A stretch of DNA of 36,567 nucleotides from an uncultured Clostridium sp. (GCA_930991035.1 CAKNRV010000013.1:1-36567); one strand, 5' to 3'; shown: positions 1 through 8,195, numbered from the stretch's first letter. The notes: generated by a model from the letters alone, not told the origin. Made by a program: numbers and translations.

Positions 1-124
1 TTTTTTTTTAATTTTTTCAAAAATCTATTGACTTTTCATAGTTGGTCTCCTTTTAGTATTATACATAAACATTTTATAGTGATAATTTTACAATTATGTA
101 ATACATATCATTAATTGATACTTT

Positions 125-1291
125 CTATACATAAGAGTGTTCAGCTTTAATTACTGCATAGTATTTATTATTCTTTTTATGTATTTCTTCTTTTATATCT
201 GCAACTACTTTTTCAACATCAACTTTTTCGTCTGTTGGAATTACTAAATCAAAAATTAAATTTATTCTTTCTCCACCATCTGTCATTCTAAAGTCGTGTA
301 TTGAAAATTTTTCATTAATGCTTTTTACAAAGTCTTCTGTATATTTTCTCATTTCGTTTATTTCCTCGTCGTCTACAACAATAGGGTCCATATGAATTGT
401 AGTAATGCAATGAAATTTTTCCAATATATCTTGTTCCATCTGATCTATAATGTCGTGTGCCTTAAGTATATCTGAATTTGCTGGTACTTCTGCGTGGAAA
501 GATACTATTTTTCTACCTGGCCCATAGTCGTGTACCATAATGTCATGTATTCCTTGTATTTCTTCGTATTTACTAGCAAATTCTTCTATTTCTTTTACAA
601 ATTCTGGATCTGGTTTTTGACCTAAAAGCAAATCTATAATTTCTTTTATTGCTTTTATTCCCGTAATTAATATAAATATTGATACTAGCAAACTAACATA
701 GCCATCTATTGAAATTCTTGCAAATTTGGCTACAAAAGCAGATATTAAAACAGCTAAAGTTGATATAGAATCTGATATACTATCATAAGCAGTTCCTTTT
801 ATTGCAGCTGAGTTAATTGTTTTTGCAATTTTTCTGTAAAATATAAATAACCATAATTTTGCAAGTATAGCAACTATTAATAAAATAATTGTTACATTGC
901 TTATGCTTGGTAATTCTGGATTTATTATTTTATCAATAGAACTCTTTAGCAATTCAAATCCAACTAAAATAATTAATATATCAACAAAAAAGCCTGTTAT
1001 ATACTCCATTCTTCCGTGTCCCCAAGGGTGGTCGCTATCTACCTTTTTTTGTGACATTTTAAAGCCAATCATTGTAACAATTGAAGAACCTGCATCAGAC
1101 ACATTGTTTAACGCATCTGATATGATTGACATAGAATTTGCAATTATTCCTATTATAAGTTTGAATATTGAGAGCAAAATATTTACTACAATCCCTGTAA
1201 TGCTCGAAAGCATTGCATACTTTCCTCTAACACTCGGTTCCTCTACATTATCTTTATCTTTTATAAATAATTTTATTAAAAAGTTTGTCAA
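125..1291 (-). CDS. Cation diffusion facilitator (CDF) family transporter
   Basis: Membrane exporter that exchanges a divalent metal (Zn, Mn, Fe or Co) for protons. The N-terminal two thirds hold about six hydrophobic segments. The metal-site pattern of the family is visible as DALNNVSDAGSS in the second segment, followed by the loop motif HPWGHGRMEY and a later segment with YDSISDS. The C-terminal ~100 residues form the cytoplasmic domain with IHDIMVHDYGPG and histidines (HAEVPAN, IHMDP) typical of dimer metal sites. At 388 residues it is longer than the ~300 of minimal CDFs because of an added C-terminal segment. The start is TTG at 1291, eight bases after AGGAGA. It stands alone on its transcript, and the substrate cannot be told from sequence. 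Confidence 0.93.
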   Translation of the reverse strand: MTNFLIKLFIKDKDNVEEPSVRGKYAMLSSITGIVVNILLSIFKLIIGIIANSMSIISDALNNVSDAGSSIVTMIGFKMSQKKVDSDHPWGHGRMEYITGFFVDILIILVGFELLKSSIDKIINPELPSISNVTIILLIVAILAKLWLFIFYRKIAKTINSAAIKGTAYDSISDSISTLAVLISAFVAKFARISIDGYVSLLVSIFILITGIKAIKEIIDLLLGQKPDPEFVKEIEEFASKYEEIQGIHDIMVHDYGPGRKIVSFHAEVPANSDILKAHDIIDQMEQDILEKFHCITTIHMDPIVVDDEEINEMRKYTEDFVKSINEKFSIHDFRMTDGGERINLIFDLVIPTDEKVDVEKVVADIKEEIHKKNNKYYAVIKAEHSYV

Positions 1292-1430
1292 TTTTAATCT
1301 CTCCTATCTCTTTTTATATATTTTCATATTGATTTTTATGTAATCTTTTAAGTAGTTAGTTTATAAACACTATCTCTATTTCAAATACTAATGTAATTTC
1401 ACATAATTAATTTATAACTAAATAATTTCA

Positions 1431-1500
1431 TACGGCAAACTATATCCGCAACCTAAAATCTTTTTTATTACATTTTTTTGACTGAAATAGCATATCTACA
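1431..1500. repeat. Intergenic dispersed repeat, copy A
   Basis: About 70 bases just downstream of rlmD. They match 28599-28673 in the same orientation: both begin with a TA(C/T)GGCA(A/G)ACTA-like block, continue with GCAAC-TAAAA-TCTT, and end with TTTTTTGACTG(A/T)AATAGCATA. Both copies lie directly after the stop codon of a minus-strand gene. The function is unknown. It could be a decayed mobile repeat or a conserved 3'-end element. Confidence 0.55.
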
Positions 1501-1511
1501 TTTTTACTTTT

Positions 1512-2873
1512 TTATTTTTTTAATTGTAAAGCAGCTACACATTCTACGGAATTTGTGTAAGGAAACATATCAACTGGTTGAATCTCCTTTACTTGATATT
1601 TTTCCTCTAGCATTTTTAAATCTCGTACCATAGTCGCTGGATTACAACTAACATAAACAAATTTATTTACTTCTAAATCCAAGATTTTATTCATAGTTGT
1701 AGCATCTAGTCCCCTTCTAGGTGGATCCACAATAATAGCAGTTGGATGTATTTCTCTTACTTCTATAAGTTCTTTAAAAGACTTTTCTACATCTCCAACT
1801 ATAAATTCTATATTGTCCACATTATTTATCTTAGCATTTTCTTTTGCAGTCTCAACAGCTTCTGGTACAATTTCTATTCCATAAACTTTTTTTACTTTAT
1901 TCGAAGCAAAAATTCCAATAGTGCCTATTCCGCAGTATAAGTCACATAATATATCTTCTTTGTCCAACTTTGCAAACTCAATTGCTTTATTGTACAATAC
2001 CTCTGTCTGTATTGGATTTGTTTGATAAAACGACATTGGAGATATTTTAAAAGTAAAGTTTTCTAGCTTATCTTGAATATATCCATCACCATATAATGTT
2101 ATGTTCTCTTTGCCTAATATAACATTCGTATTTTTGCTATTTATATTTTTTATTATTGTTTTTACATTTGGAAATTCTGATACCACTCTTTTTACTAATT
2201 CTTTTTCTTGTTTTATTTTTCTTTCATTCGAGACTAAAATGCACATTATTTCATTTGTTTTAAAACCTATTTTTACAATAATGTGTCTTATTGCTCCACT
2301 TCTAGAATTTTCGTCATATACAGAAACATTATTTTCTTTTATAAAATTAAATATGCTTTTGGCAACTTTCTCTGCTTCTTGATTTTGAATTAGACAATTT
2401 TCGACAGGAATTATTTGATGTGTTCTATTTGCAAATACACCCATTACTAAATTTCCTTTATTATCCCTTCCAACAGGATATTGTAGCTTATTTCTATAAT
2501 GAAATGGATTTTGCATTCCTATGACATTATGAACCTTAATACTATTCTGCATAGTTTTATCTACCAAATTTTGTACAATATTTCTTTTTAAGTTTAAAGT
2601 CTCTTCGTACTTTAGATGTCTTAAACTACATCCACCACATCTTTTATATGTTTTACAATCTGTTTCAACTCTATTTTCCGACTTTTTTATTACTTCTAAT
2701 AGCTTACCAAAGGCATAAGATTTATTTACTTTTACAATCAAAATTTTGCAAATTTCACCTTTTATTGCACCTTGTATAAAAATAGTAAAGTCATTTATTT
2801 TAGCAATTCCTTCACCTTCGTAGCCATTATCTATTATTTCTACTTCATATTCCTTATTTTTTTCAACTGGCAC
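1512..2873 (-). CDS. rlmD: 23S rRNA (uracil-5-)-methyltransferase, RlmD/RumA family
   Basis: SAM-dependent methyltransferase forming 5-methyluridine in 23S rRNA; the exact target (U1939 or U747) is not decidable here. An N-terminal TRAM RNA-binding domain (about residues 1-60) is followed by iron-sulfur cysteines in the CKTYKRCGGC region. Next come SPMSFYQTNP, the SAM motif DLYCGIGTIG, DPPRRGLD, and the catalytic cysteine in YVSCNPATMVRDL. I place the start at GTG 2873, which follows a GGGGAGA ribosome binding site. The frame is open about 29 codons further upstream, but that extension is not TRAM-like. The protein is then about 453 residues, the usual family length. Confidence 0.93.
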   Translation of the reverse strand: MPVEKNKEYEVEIIDNGYEGEGIAKINDFTIFIQGAIKGEICKILIVKVNKSYAFGKLLEVIKKSENRVETDCKTYKRCGGCSLRHLKYEETLNLKRNIVQNLVDKTMQNSIKVHNVIGMQNPFHYRNKLQYPVGRDNKGNLVMGVFANRTHQIIPVENCLIQNQEAEKVAKSIFNFIKENNVSVYDENSRSGAIRHIIVKIGFKTNEIMCILVSNERKIKQEKELVKRVVSEFPNVKTIIKNINSKNTNVILGKENITLYGDGYIQDKLENFTFKISPMSFYQTNPIQTEVLYNKAIEFAKLDKEDILCDLYCGIGTIGIFASNKVKKVYGIEIVPEAVETAKENAKINNVDNIEFIVGDVEKSFKELIEVREIHPTAIIVDPPRRGLDATTMNKILDLEVNKFVYVSCNPATMVRDLKMLEEKYQVKEIQPVDMFPYTNSVECVAALQLKK

Positions 2874-3017
2874 TGCTCTCTCCCCTTTTGTAAGTCTTTG
2901 CTTACTAAACGTATCGTTTTTTATTATACCATATATCTTTGCATTCGACAATATTGTCATTTATTACTTTCAAATTTTTACGATGCAGAAAATTTTAAAA
3001 ATATTGCCCTCATTTTA

Positions 3018-3046
3018 TTGACATTCGTTTTTTTGTGTGCTAAAAT
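3018..3046 (+). promoter_or_regulatory. Promoter of the tRNA-Leu/tRNA-Glu pair
   Basis: TTGACA at 3018-3023, a 17-base spacer, then TAAAAT at 3041-3046 preceded by TG. This is close to the sigma-A consensus and lies about 20 bases before tRNA-Leu, as expected for a stable-RNA promoter. Confidence 0.75.
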
Positions 3047-3066
3047 ATATTTTGTCATTAAGAAAT

Positions 3067-3150
3067 GCGGATGTGGCGGAACTGGCAGACGCGCTGGTCT
3101 TAGGAACCAGTGCCAACGGCGTGGGGGTTCGAGTCCCTTCATCCGCACCA
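3067..3150 (+). tRNA. tRNA-Leu (anticodon UAG)
   Basis: A complete class II tRNA. The acceptor stem GCGGATG pairs with CATCCGC, the D arm contains GGCAGACGCG, and the anticodon stem CTGGT/ACCAG closes a seven-base loop CTTAGGA with UAG at 34-36. A long variable arm, the T-arm GGTTCGAGTCC and an encoded CCA end follow. It reads CUA and, by wobble, other CUN codons. It is cotranscribed with the tRNA-Glu 81 bases downstream. Confidence 0.97.
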
Positions 3151-3231
3151 CTTAATTTTTAGATATGCAGTTGTTGTTAAACCCAAACAGTTTCAACAAC
3201 TTTTATAATATATAGCATAACAATATAAAAT

Positions 3232-3306
3232 GGCCCCTTGGTCAAGCGGTTAAGACGCAGCCCTCTCAAGGCTGAATCATGGGTTCGATTCCCGTAGGGG
3301 TCACCA
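3232..3306 (+). tRNA. tRNA-Glu (anticodon CUC), integration target
   Basis: A 75-base tRNA. The acceptor stem GGCCCCT pairs with AGGGGTC (one G-U pair). The anticodon stem CAGCC/GGCTG closes the loop CTCTCAA with CUC at 34-36. The T-arm is GGGTTCGATTCCC and CCA is encoded. Its last 11 bases (3296-3306) are repeated at 11160-11170, which makes it the attachment site of the element that follows. Because the repeat supplies the same 3' end, the tRNA stays functional after insertion. Confidence 0.97.
3296..3306. repeat. Attachment site (tRNA-side direct repeat)
   Basis: AGGGGTCACCA, the 3' end of tRNA-Glu including discriminator and CCA. It is identical to 11160-11170. The flanking bases differ on both sides, so the visible core is 11 bp. 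Confidence 0.85.
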
Positions 3307-3317
3307 GAATCGTTAAA

Positions 3318-3355
3318 CCTAGAAATGCTTATATTTAAGGCTTTCTAGGCTTTTT
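3318..3355 (+). terminator. Element-borne terminator after tRNA-Glu
   Basis: CCTAGAAA (3318-3325) pairs with TTTCTAGG (3342-3349), followed by CTTTTTATTTTT. It would end tRNA transcription, replacing the resident terminator that now lies beyond the element at 11182. Confidence 0.65.
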
Positions 3356-3367
3356 ATTTTTCTAAAA

Positions 3368-3388
3368 TGATGCAATAGTGATGCAGTA
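3368..3388. repeat. Left arm-type repeat pair
   Basis: Two copies of TGATGCARTA at 3368-3377 and 3379-3388, 11 bp apart. The same pair, spaced 12 bp, occurs at 11015-11036 near the other end. The position between integrase and attachment site, plus the mirrored pair, fits arm-type binding sites for the N-terminal domain of the integrase. Confidence 0.6.
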
Positions 3389-3392
3389 GATT

Positions 3393-4586
3393 TTATGATA
3401 TTTTTGCAATCTGTTGTTTTACAAAATCTAAAGAAGTTTCAATATAGACTCCTTCTGTAATGTCACTACCTTCTACGTGTCCTGCTAAATATTGTATAGC
3501 GGATAAATCTATTCCAATTTCTTTCCAATGAGTTAGTGCAGTATGTCTTAATCTGTGTGTAGTTAATTCTAATGTGCAAATATGATATTTTGCATTTAAT
3601 CTTTTTAGCCACGCATTTATTTCTCCTGGTGTTACAAAAGTATTTTTTTCATAATCCCAAAATAGCAAGTTGTAAATATTGGTTATTTTTTTGTTGCACT
3701 GTTCTTCTATTATCTCTACTAATTCACTAAATAAGTTATTGTCTAATGGCAAATATCTTTGCCCCTCGTCTATCTGCGTTTTTTTATTGTAAGTTTTGGT
3801 ATGCTCTCCTAATATAACGTGATAGTGTTCATCTTGTGTTAGTGTATTATGCACATTAAACTGTTTTGTGGTCTTGTTGTAATCTTCTTTTGAGCGTGCC
3901 AATACTTCTCCAATTCTCATACCAGATATACCTTGCATCTTTACTATGTTTCTGTAAGGATGGTTTCTTTCCTCGTTGTCTAAGATACTATTAAGTTTTT
4001 CAAATTCTTTACTAGCTAAAGGTTTCACTTTTTTTGTTTTCTTTACAGATATTGGCTTTTTTAAAGTTTCATCTAACATTAAGTTATATATAAGAATTTT
4101 CCTTGAAGGAGAACAAGCAATACTAAATACCTTCCCTAGCAAACACCATATTTTATCAATGGTACTGTTAGCATATTCTTTTATTTCTTTTTTTGCAGCT
4201 TCGATATGTTTTATAGTTACTTTTTGAATAGGTAAATTGCAAAAATTAGAACAAGTCTTTTTTATTTGTTCTAATGTTTCTAAATCTCTTGAATAACTCC
4301 TATCGCTGGTAATACCATCTATATGTTTGTTTTCAATATGCTGTATTGCTATGGTAACAACTGTTTCTGTGCTTTTAGCAATGTAAGTTCCTGCATCCAA
4401 TTCGCTTTTGACTTTTGTTACTCTTGCCTTAAAATCTTTTACACTTTCTTTCTTCCTCTGCCTCATAATCTGCCTTTTATCTTGAGTATCATAATATTGA
4501 AATACTAGGCAACCCATTGTTTCACTATAAAAAAGTGAGCCTTCTCGATTTCCTACTGATTTTGTTGTTTTATTTCTTCTTTCCAT
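3393..4586 (-). CDS. int: Tyrosine recombinase (integrase)
   Basis: Catalyses site-specific integration and excision of the element at tRNA-Glu. Of 397 residues, the first ~70 resemble an arm-binding domain, followed by a SAM-like core-binding domain (~90-190). The catalytic domain shows the first arginine in GISGMRIGEVLA, the HxLRH box in THRLRHTALTHW, GH in LAGHVEGSD, and the nucleophilic tyrosine in TEGVYIETS near the C-terminus. All catalytic residues are present, so the enzyme looks intact. The ATG at 4586 has AAGGAG about 12 bases upstream, a long spacing. The gene stops 87 bases from the attachment site, with arm-type repeats in the gap. Confidence 0.95.
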   Translation of the reverse strand: MERRNKTTKSVGNREGSLFYSETMGCLVFQYYDTQDKRQIMRQRKKESVKDFKARVTKVKSELDAGTYIAKSTETVVTIAIQHIENKHIDGITSDRSYSRDLETLEQIKKTCSNFCNLPIQKVTIKHIEAAKKEIKEYANSTIDKIWCLLGKVFSIACSPSRKILIYNLMLDETLKKPISVKKTKKVKPLASKEFEKLNSILDNEERNHPYRNIVKMQGISGMRIGEVLARSKEDYNKTTKQFNVHNTLTQDEHYHVILGEHTKTYNKKTQIDEGQRYLPLDNNLFSELVEIIEEQCNKKITNIYNLLFWDYEKNTFVTPGEINAWLKRLNAKYHICTLELTTHRLRHTALTHWKEIGIDLSAIQYLAGHVEGSDITEGVYIETSLDFVKQQIAKIS

Positions 4587-4614
4587 AATAAAAATTCACT
4601 CCTTTTTATTTACA

Positions 4615-4656
4615 AGAGTGATTTAAACTGCTATAATAATTTACAGGAATCACTCT
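4615..4656 (-). promoter_or_regulatory. Inverted repeat in the integrase leader
   Basis: AGAGTGATT (4615-4623) and AATCACTCT (4648-4656) are perfectly complementary and lie just upstream of the integrase ribosome binding site. It may be a repressor-gene terminator, an integrase leader hairpin or a protein-binding palindrome. No U-tract follows in the minus direction, so a simple terminator is less likely. Confidence 0.4.
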
Positions 4657-4668
4657 ATGATTTCTAAC

Positions 4669-4715
4669 GGGGAATATTTTTGAGTATGTTTGGTGACTGC
4701 ACAAAAATATGTCCC
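4669..4715. terminator. Imperfect inverted repeat after the repressor gene
   Basis: GGGGAATATTTTTG (4669-4682) and CAAAAATATGTCCC (4702-4715) pair over 14 bases with two mismatches. On the plus strand a T6 tract follows shortly after (CTGCTTTTTT). It sits just beyond the stop codon of the minus-strand repressor gene. It could end plus-strand readthrough or form a regulatory stem. Confidence 0.35.
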
Positions 4716-4722
4716 TGCTTTT

Positions 4723-5463
4723 TTATTTCTTTTTTTCGATTTCTTTTGTATATTTTTCTTTTGCCTTTTTTAAATTTTCGTTTATTTCTTCTAGGCAAGC
4801 CTCTTCTAATAGTTTTTGAGTAGGTATTTTCTTTCTAGTATATAATTTATTTGTAATTTCTTCTTCTTTTTTTATATTTCCTGATAATGTCAAATACAAA
4901 TTTACATCTTCTGTTTTTGCTGTAAAGTAATCTTCTATACTACTTAAAACTGGTTGACAATTTTTATCTTTCCACCTTTTATATATTCTATCGTAAAGAC
5001 TCTGTACTTTTTTCATTGCTTTTTTCTTTTCCTTGTCTGTCGTTTTTGCATTTTCTATTTTACGATATTGCTCTTCAAAAAAACCGTCATCTGGTGGTAA
5101 TACTTCTTGTTTTATCAAAAAGTTAAGAATTGGTATTAAATATTGTCCACCATATACAAAGTTAATTTCTTCTAATATTTGGGCTGCGGTGTCATCTATT
5201 CCAATAGCATCACATAAGGCTCTATAATCTTTTTTAGGAGTTTTACAATTTGTTATACCTAGTAAATAATCTGTTGATGTTTCAAAGTATTTTGCTATTT
5301 GACATAGTATATCTATTGGAATATTGCGTCCCCTTTCACAATGACCTATGGTCGATGTATCGACATGTAATTCGTCTGCAAGATTTTTTTGTGTTAATCC
5401 TTTTTCTTCTCTTAATTCTGCAATTCTTTTACTAGCAATTTTCAAGTAATCATTATTTGTCAT
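4723..5463 (-). CDS. XRE-family transcriptional repressor (lysogeny-type)
   Basis: About 246 residues. Residues ~8-65 form a Cro/CI-type helix-turn-helix: ELREEKGLTQKNLADELHVD, then TSTIGHCERGRNIPID and LLGITN. The remaining ~170 residues are charged and helical with no recognised peptidase motif, so it is not an obvious LexA-type self-cleaving repressor. I place the start at ATG 5463, seven bases after AAAGGAGG. An upstream in-frame ATG at 5502 overlaps the operator palindrome and has no ribosome binding site. It is divergent from the 5605 gene across a palindromic control region, and probably represses that promoter and its own. Confidence 0.88.
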   Translation of the reverse strand: MTNNDYLKIASKRIAELREEKGLTQKNLADELHVDTSTIGHCERGRNIPIDILCQIAKYFETSTDYLLGITNCKTPKKDYRALCDAIGIDDTAAQILEEINFVYGGQYLIPILNFLIKQEVLPPDDGFFEEQYRKIENAKTTDKEKKKAMKKVQSLYDRIYKRWKDKNCQPVLSSIEDYFTAKTEDVNLYLTLSGNIKKEEEITNKLYTRKKIPTQKLLEEACLEEINENLKKAKEKYTKEIEKKK

Positions 5464-5487
5464 TTTTCTTTCCTCCTTTATTTTTTG

Positions 5488-5577
5488 TGACAAATACATC
5501 ATACATATTGTTTCTATGATGTATCTGTCATATAATTATTATAAAATGAAATAAAATAATTGTCAAGATACATCTTG
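5488..5577 (+). promoter_or_regulatory. Divergent control region: promoter with overlapping operators
   Basis: Rightward promoter: TTGTTT at 5508-5513, a 17-base spacer, TATAAT at 5531-5536. The spacer's last 15 bases (ATGATGTATCTGTCA, 5516-5530) are an inverted copy, with one mismatch, of 5488-5502 (TGACAAATACATCAT). A third, related half-site, TGTCAAGATACATC, begins at 5561. A minus-strand -10-like TATGTA lies inside the palindrome gap. A repressor bound here would block the rightward promoter and probably its own gene. This is the arrangement expected of a lysis/lysogeny-like switch. Confidence 0.7.
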
Positions 5578-5604
5578 CAAGTACTGAAAAAAGGAGGTTT
5601 TTTT

Positions 5605-5757
5605 ATGGAAAATGAAGAAGAAATTAGAGCTTTAAAAAACGCTTATGCTAAAGAATGGAGAAAAAGAAATCCAGAAAAAGTAAAAGCAACGACTGCACGA
5701 TTTTACAAAAGATTAAAAATAAAAAAAGAGCAAGAAAATAATAATAAAAATATGTAG
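5605..5757 (+). CDS. Small basic phage-type protein, unknown function
   Basis: 50 residues, rich in Lys/Arg/Glu: a KNAYAKEWRKRNPEKVKAT core, then RFYKRLKIKK. I recognise this as a type of tiny early protein common in Firmicute prophages and islands, without known function. ATG 5605 follows AAAGGAGG. It is the first gene of the rightward transcript and is followed 17 bases later by the excisionase-like gene. Confidence 0.65.
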   Translation: MENEEEIRALKNAYAKEWRKRNPEKVKATTARFYKRLKIKKEQENNNKNM

Positions 5758-5774
5758 AAGCGGAGGTAGTAAAG

Positions 5775-6050
5775 ATGACAGTAAACATAGACACTAATAA
5801 TGAGGAACAAATAAAAATACTCAACGAAATACTTGCTAAATATGAACAAGTAGAAGAACACACAAAAAAGCTACAATTCATTTCAATTAAGGAACTATCA
5901 GAAATGATGCATTGTTCACTAAGTACAGCACAAACGATTTTTAATCTTCCAGATTTTCCCTCACTTGATTTTGCAAAAGGTAAAATTGTGTTAATTGATG
6001 CACTAAAAGAGTGGTGTATGACTAAAAGAAGTAAAGAGGATTATAAATAA
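5775..6050 (+). CDS. Helix-turn-helix excisionase/AlpA-like protein
   Basis: 91 residues. The C-terminal part (from residue ~35) reads FISIKELSEMMHCSLSTAQ, then IFNLPDFPSLDFAKGKIVL and DALKEWCMTKR. This is the layout of winged-HTH DNA-binding proteins of the AlpA/excisionase type (KELSEMMHCS as the helix-turn-helix, a short wing, then a W-containing helix). The first ~30 residues are helical and may dimerise. It probably directs excision or regulates the element. GGAGG lies about ten bases before the ATG at 5775. Confidence 0.7.
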   Translation: MTVNIDTNNEEQIKILNEILAKYEQVEEHTKKLQFISIKELSEMMHCSLSTAQTIFNLPDFPSLDFAKGKIVLIDALKEWCMTKRSKEDYK

Positions 6051-6166
6051 GTTACAAAAAAGAGTGAAAAAAAAAGAGCAGTATATCTTTGAAAATCACT
6101 TTTTTGGGTGGCAACTCGCATAACATATAAAAATTTTATTTTGTTTACATAAAGGAGTGTAAGATT

Positions 6167-8116
6167 ATGGAAGAAATAAAAAAAATTACAATACCAGAGT
6201 TTAAAGAACTATCACAGTGGTTTTGTTGGAATTATAGATATGATGAAAAAGGCAAAAAAACAAAAGTACCTATATCTTATAAAAAAGAGAAAACTGGTAC
6301 AGATGAAGCACATCGTCATACTTGGACTACTTTCGAAAATGCAGAAACAGCTAAAACTGAATATGGATTTAATGGAGTAGGTTTTGCATTTGATAGTGGA
6401 CAAGGTGGCATAGATATTGACAAAAGGGATTTAGATGACCCTATGACTAGAGATATATTATCTATGTTTAGTGAAACTTACGCAGAAATAAGCCCTAGTG
6501 GTAAAGGTTTTCATGTTCCCTTTTTAGTTGATTTAAGCAAGATACCAAAAAATTATAAAAAAAAATATTATCAAAAAAATGCAAGACTTGGTCTTGAATG
6601 CTATATTGGTGGAATTACTAAAAGATATTTTACTTATACGGGAAACGTAATTAATGACAAGCCAATAACTGACTGTACCAAAGAATTATTAATGTTTTTA
6701 AACAAATATATGTTAAAAGAAAGTAAAAGTACAAGCACCAAATGCACAGATACAGAGTTTAAAAGTACAAAATATGCAGATAGTGATATTACAGATGATA
6801 TTTGTAATGATATAATTGAAATTATAAAAAAAAGTAAACAAGCTGAAAGATTTAATAAGCTATATTTTGAAGGAGATATAACAGATTATGATGGAGATGA
6901 CAGTTCAGCAGATTTAGCTTTATGTGACATTTTAGCTTTTTACTGCGGAGAAGATTTTGAATTGATAGACGCTTTATTTTGTAAAAGTAAATTATATCGT
7001 ACCAAATGGGATAGACCTGATTATAAATCTAGCACAATTACAAAAGCTATTGAGTTTTGTGATGGTAAATTTTATAGAAAGACTATAAAAGAAGTTAGTA
7101 CAATAGAGTCTATAACTGCAAAAGAACTATCACTAAAAAAATTATCAGAACTTTATGTTGTAGTAAAAGAATTACTAGGGCAAGGTTTATCTGTATTAGC
7201 AGGACAACGAAAACTTGGAAAAAGTTGGATGATTTTATATTTGTGTTATTGTGTTTGCACAGGACAACCTTTTTTAGGATTTGAAACAATAAAAAGTGCT
7301 TGTTGGTATTTAGCATTAGAAGATAGTGATAGAAGATTACAAGAGAGAATGGAAAAATTATTTGGAGATAAAGATATTCCTGAAAATTTACATTATTCTT
7401 TTTATTGTGAACCAATAGATAAAGGGTTAATAGAGCAATTAGAAAAAAAATTGCGTGAATATCCAGACATAAAATTAATTGTCATTGATACACTACAAAA
7501 AGTTAGAGGTGTTAAAAAAAATAATCAAAATGATTATGATTATGACTATAAAGAAATTGGAAAACTAAAAGACTTTGCAGATAAGCATAATATTTGTATT
7601 TTAGTTGTGCATCATTTAAGAAAAATGAAAGACTATTCTGACCCATTTAATAATGTTAGTGGTTCTGTTGGAATAACTGGTGCTGCTGATACTACTATAA
7701 TACTATATAAAGACGATTTCAAAGATGAAAATGCTCATTTTGTAACTCAAAGTAGAGATTTTGAAGGAATAGAAAAGATTTTATTTTTTAATGATTGTAA
7801 ATGGGAAGTTATAGGAGATTCTATTGATTTTGACAAAGAACTTAAAAAATTGTCTTACGAAACAGACCCTATTGTTATTACAATAAATAAATTACTTGAA
7901 GAAAGTCCAGAGGGGGTAAAAATCATAGCAACTGACTTACTAAAAAAAATCATTGAAACTACTGGAATTAAACCAGTAGATACTCCGAGTGCATTAAGTA
8001 AACATATAAAAAATAAACTTCAATTTGATTTATTAGCTTATGGTAGAATACATTACGAACCAGCACCAGAAAACGGAGGTTCTAGTGGTAGGAAAATGTT
8101 TTTTTGTAAAATTTAA
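6167..8116 (+). CDS. Primase-polymerase/RepA-like helicase replication protein
   Basis: 649 residues with a replication-initiator layout. Residues ~1-180 are an archaeo-eukaryotic-type primase/polymerase domain: the metal motif GGIDIDKRDL, the motif SPSGKGFHVPF, and RYFTYTGN. Residues ~220-305 resemble the helix-bundle domain of NrS-1-type primases (SSADLALCDILAFYCG, KWDRPDY). Residues ~340-560 are a RecA-like helicase with Walker A AGQRKLGKSW, Walker B LIVIDTLQKV, a VVHHLRK sensor region and SGSVGITGAAD. The C-terminal ~80 residues look like a winged helix. The gene has an AAAGGAG ribosome binding site and is followed directly by an iteron cluster. It likely drives autonomous replication of the excised element. 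Confidence 0.9.
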   Translation: MEEIKKITIPEFKELSQWFCWNYRYDEKGKKTKVPISYKKEKTGTDEAHRHTWTTFENAETAKTEYGFNGVGFAFDSGQGGIDIDKRDLDDPMTRDILSMFSETYAEISPSGKGFHVPFLVDLSKIPKNYKKKYYQKNARLGLECYIGGITKRYFTYTGNVINDKPITDCTKELLMFLNKYMLKESKSTSTKCTDTEFKSTKYADSDITDDICNDIIEIIKKSKQAERFNKLYFEGDITDYDGDDSSADLALCDILAFYCGEDFELIDALFCKSKLYRTKWDRPDYKSSTITKAIEFCDGKFYRKTIKEVSTIESITAKELSLKKLSELYVVVKELLGQGLSVLAGQRKLGKSWMILYLCYCVCTGQPFLGFETIKSACWYLALEDSDRRLQERMEKLFGDKDIPENLHYSFYCEPIDKGLIEQLEKKLREYPDIKLIVIDTLQKVRGVKKNNQNDYDYDYKEIGKLKDFADKHNICILVVHHLRKMKDYSDPFNNVSGSVGITGAADTTIILYKDDFKDENAHFVTQSRDFEGIEKILFFNDCKWEVIGDSIDFDKELKKLSYETDPIVITINKLLEESPEGVKIIATDLLKKIIETTGIKPVDTPSALSKHIKNKLQFDLLAYGRIHYEPAPENGGSSGRKMFFCKI

Positions 8117-8136
8117 AAAGATACTTAAAAGCAATT

Positions 8137-8195
8137 TACCGTTACTTATCGTTACTTTCTGTTATATGTAACGGTTTGTAACGGTAAGTAACGAT
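8137..8195. repeat. Iteron cluster, candidate replication origin of the element
   Basis: CGTTAC occurs at 8140 and 8150, with a degenerate TGTTAT at 8160. The inverse GTAACG occurs at 8168, 8178 and 8188. Spacing within each set is exactly 10 bp, one helical turn, and the two sets face each other across an AT-rich centre. It lies directly after the primase-helicase gene, the place where origins of Staphylococcus pathogenicity islands lie relative to rep. The repeats end ten or so bases before the next gene's ribosome binding site, so they might also act in its expression. Confidence 0.65.

Noticed and set aside
2772-3155. Plus-strand open frame across rlmD and tRNA-Leu
   Set aside because: It is antisense to rlmD and runs through a tRNA; its composition is not protein-like. 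The same holds for the frame at 20777-20983 through tRNA-Leu(CAA).
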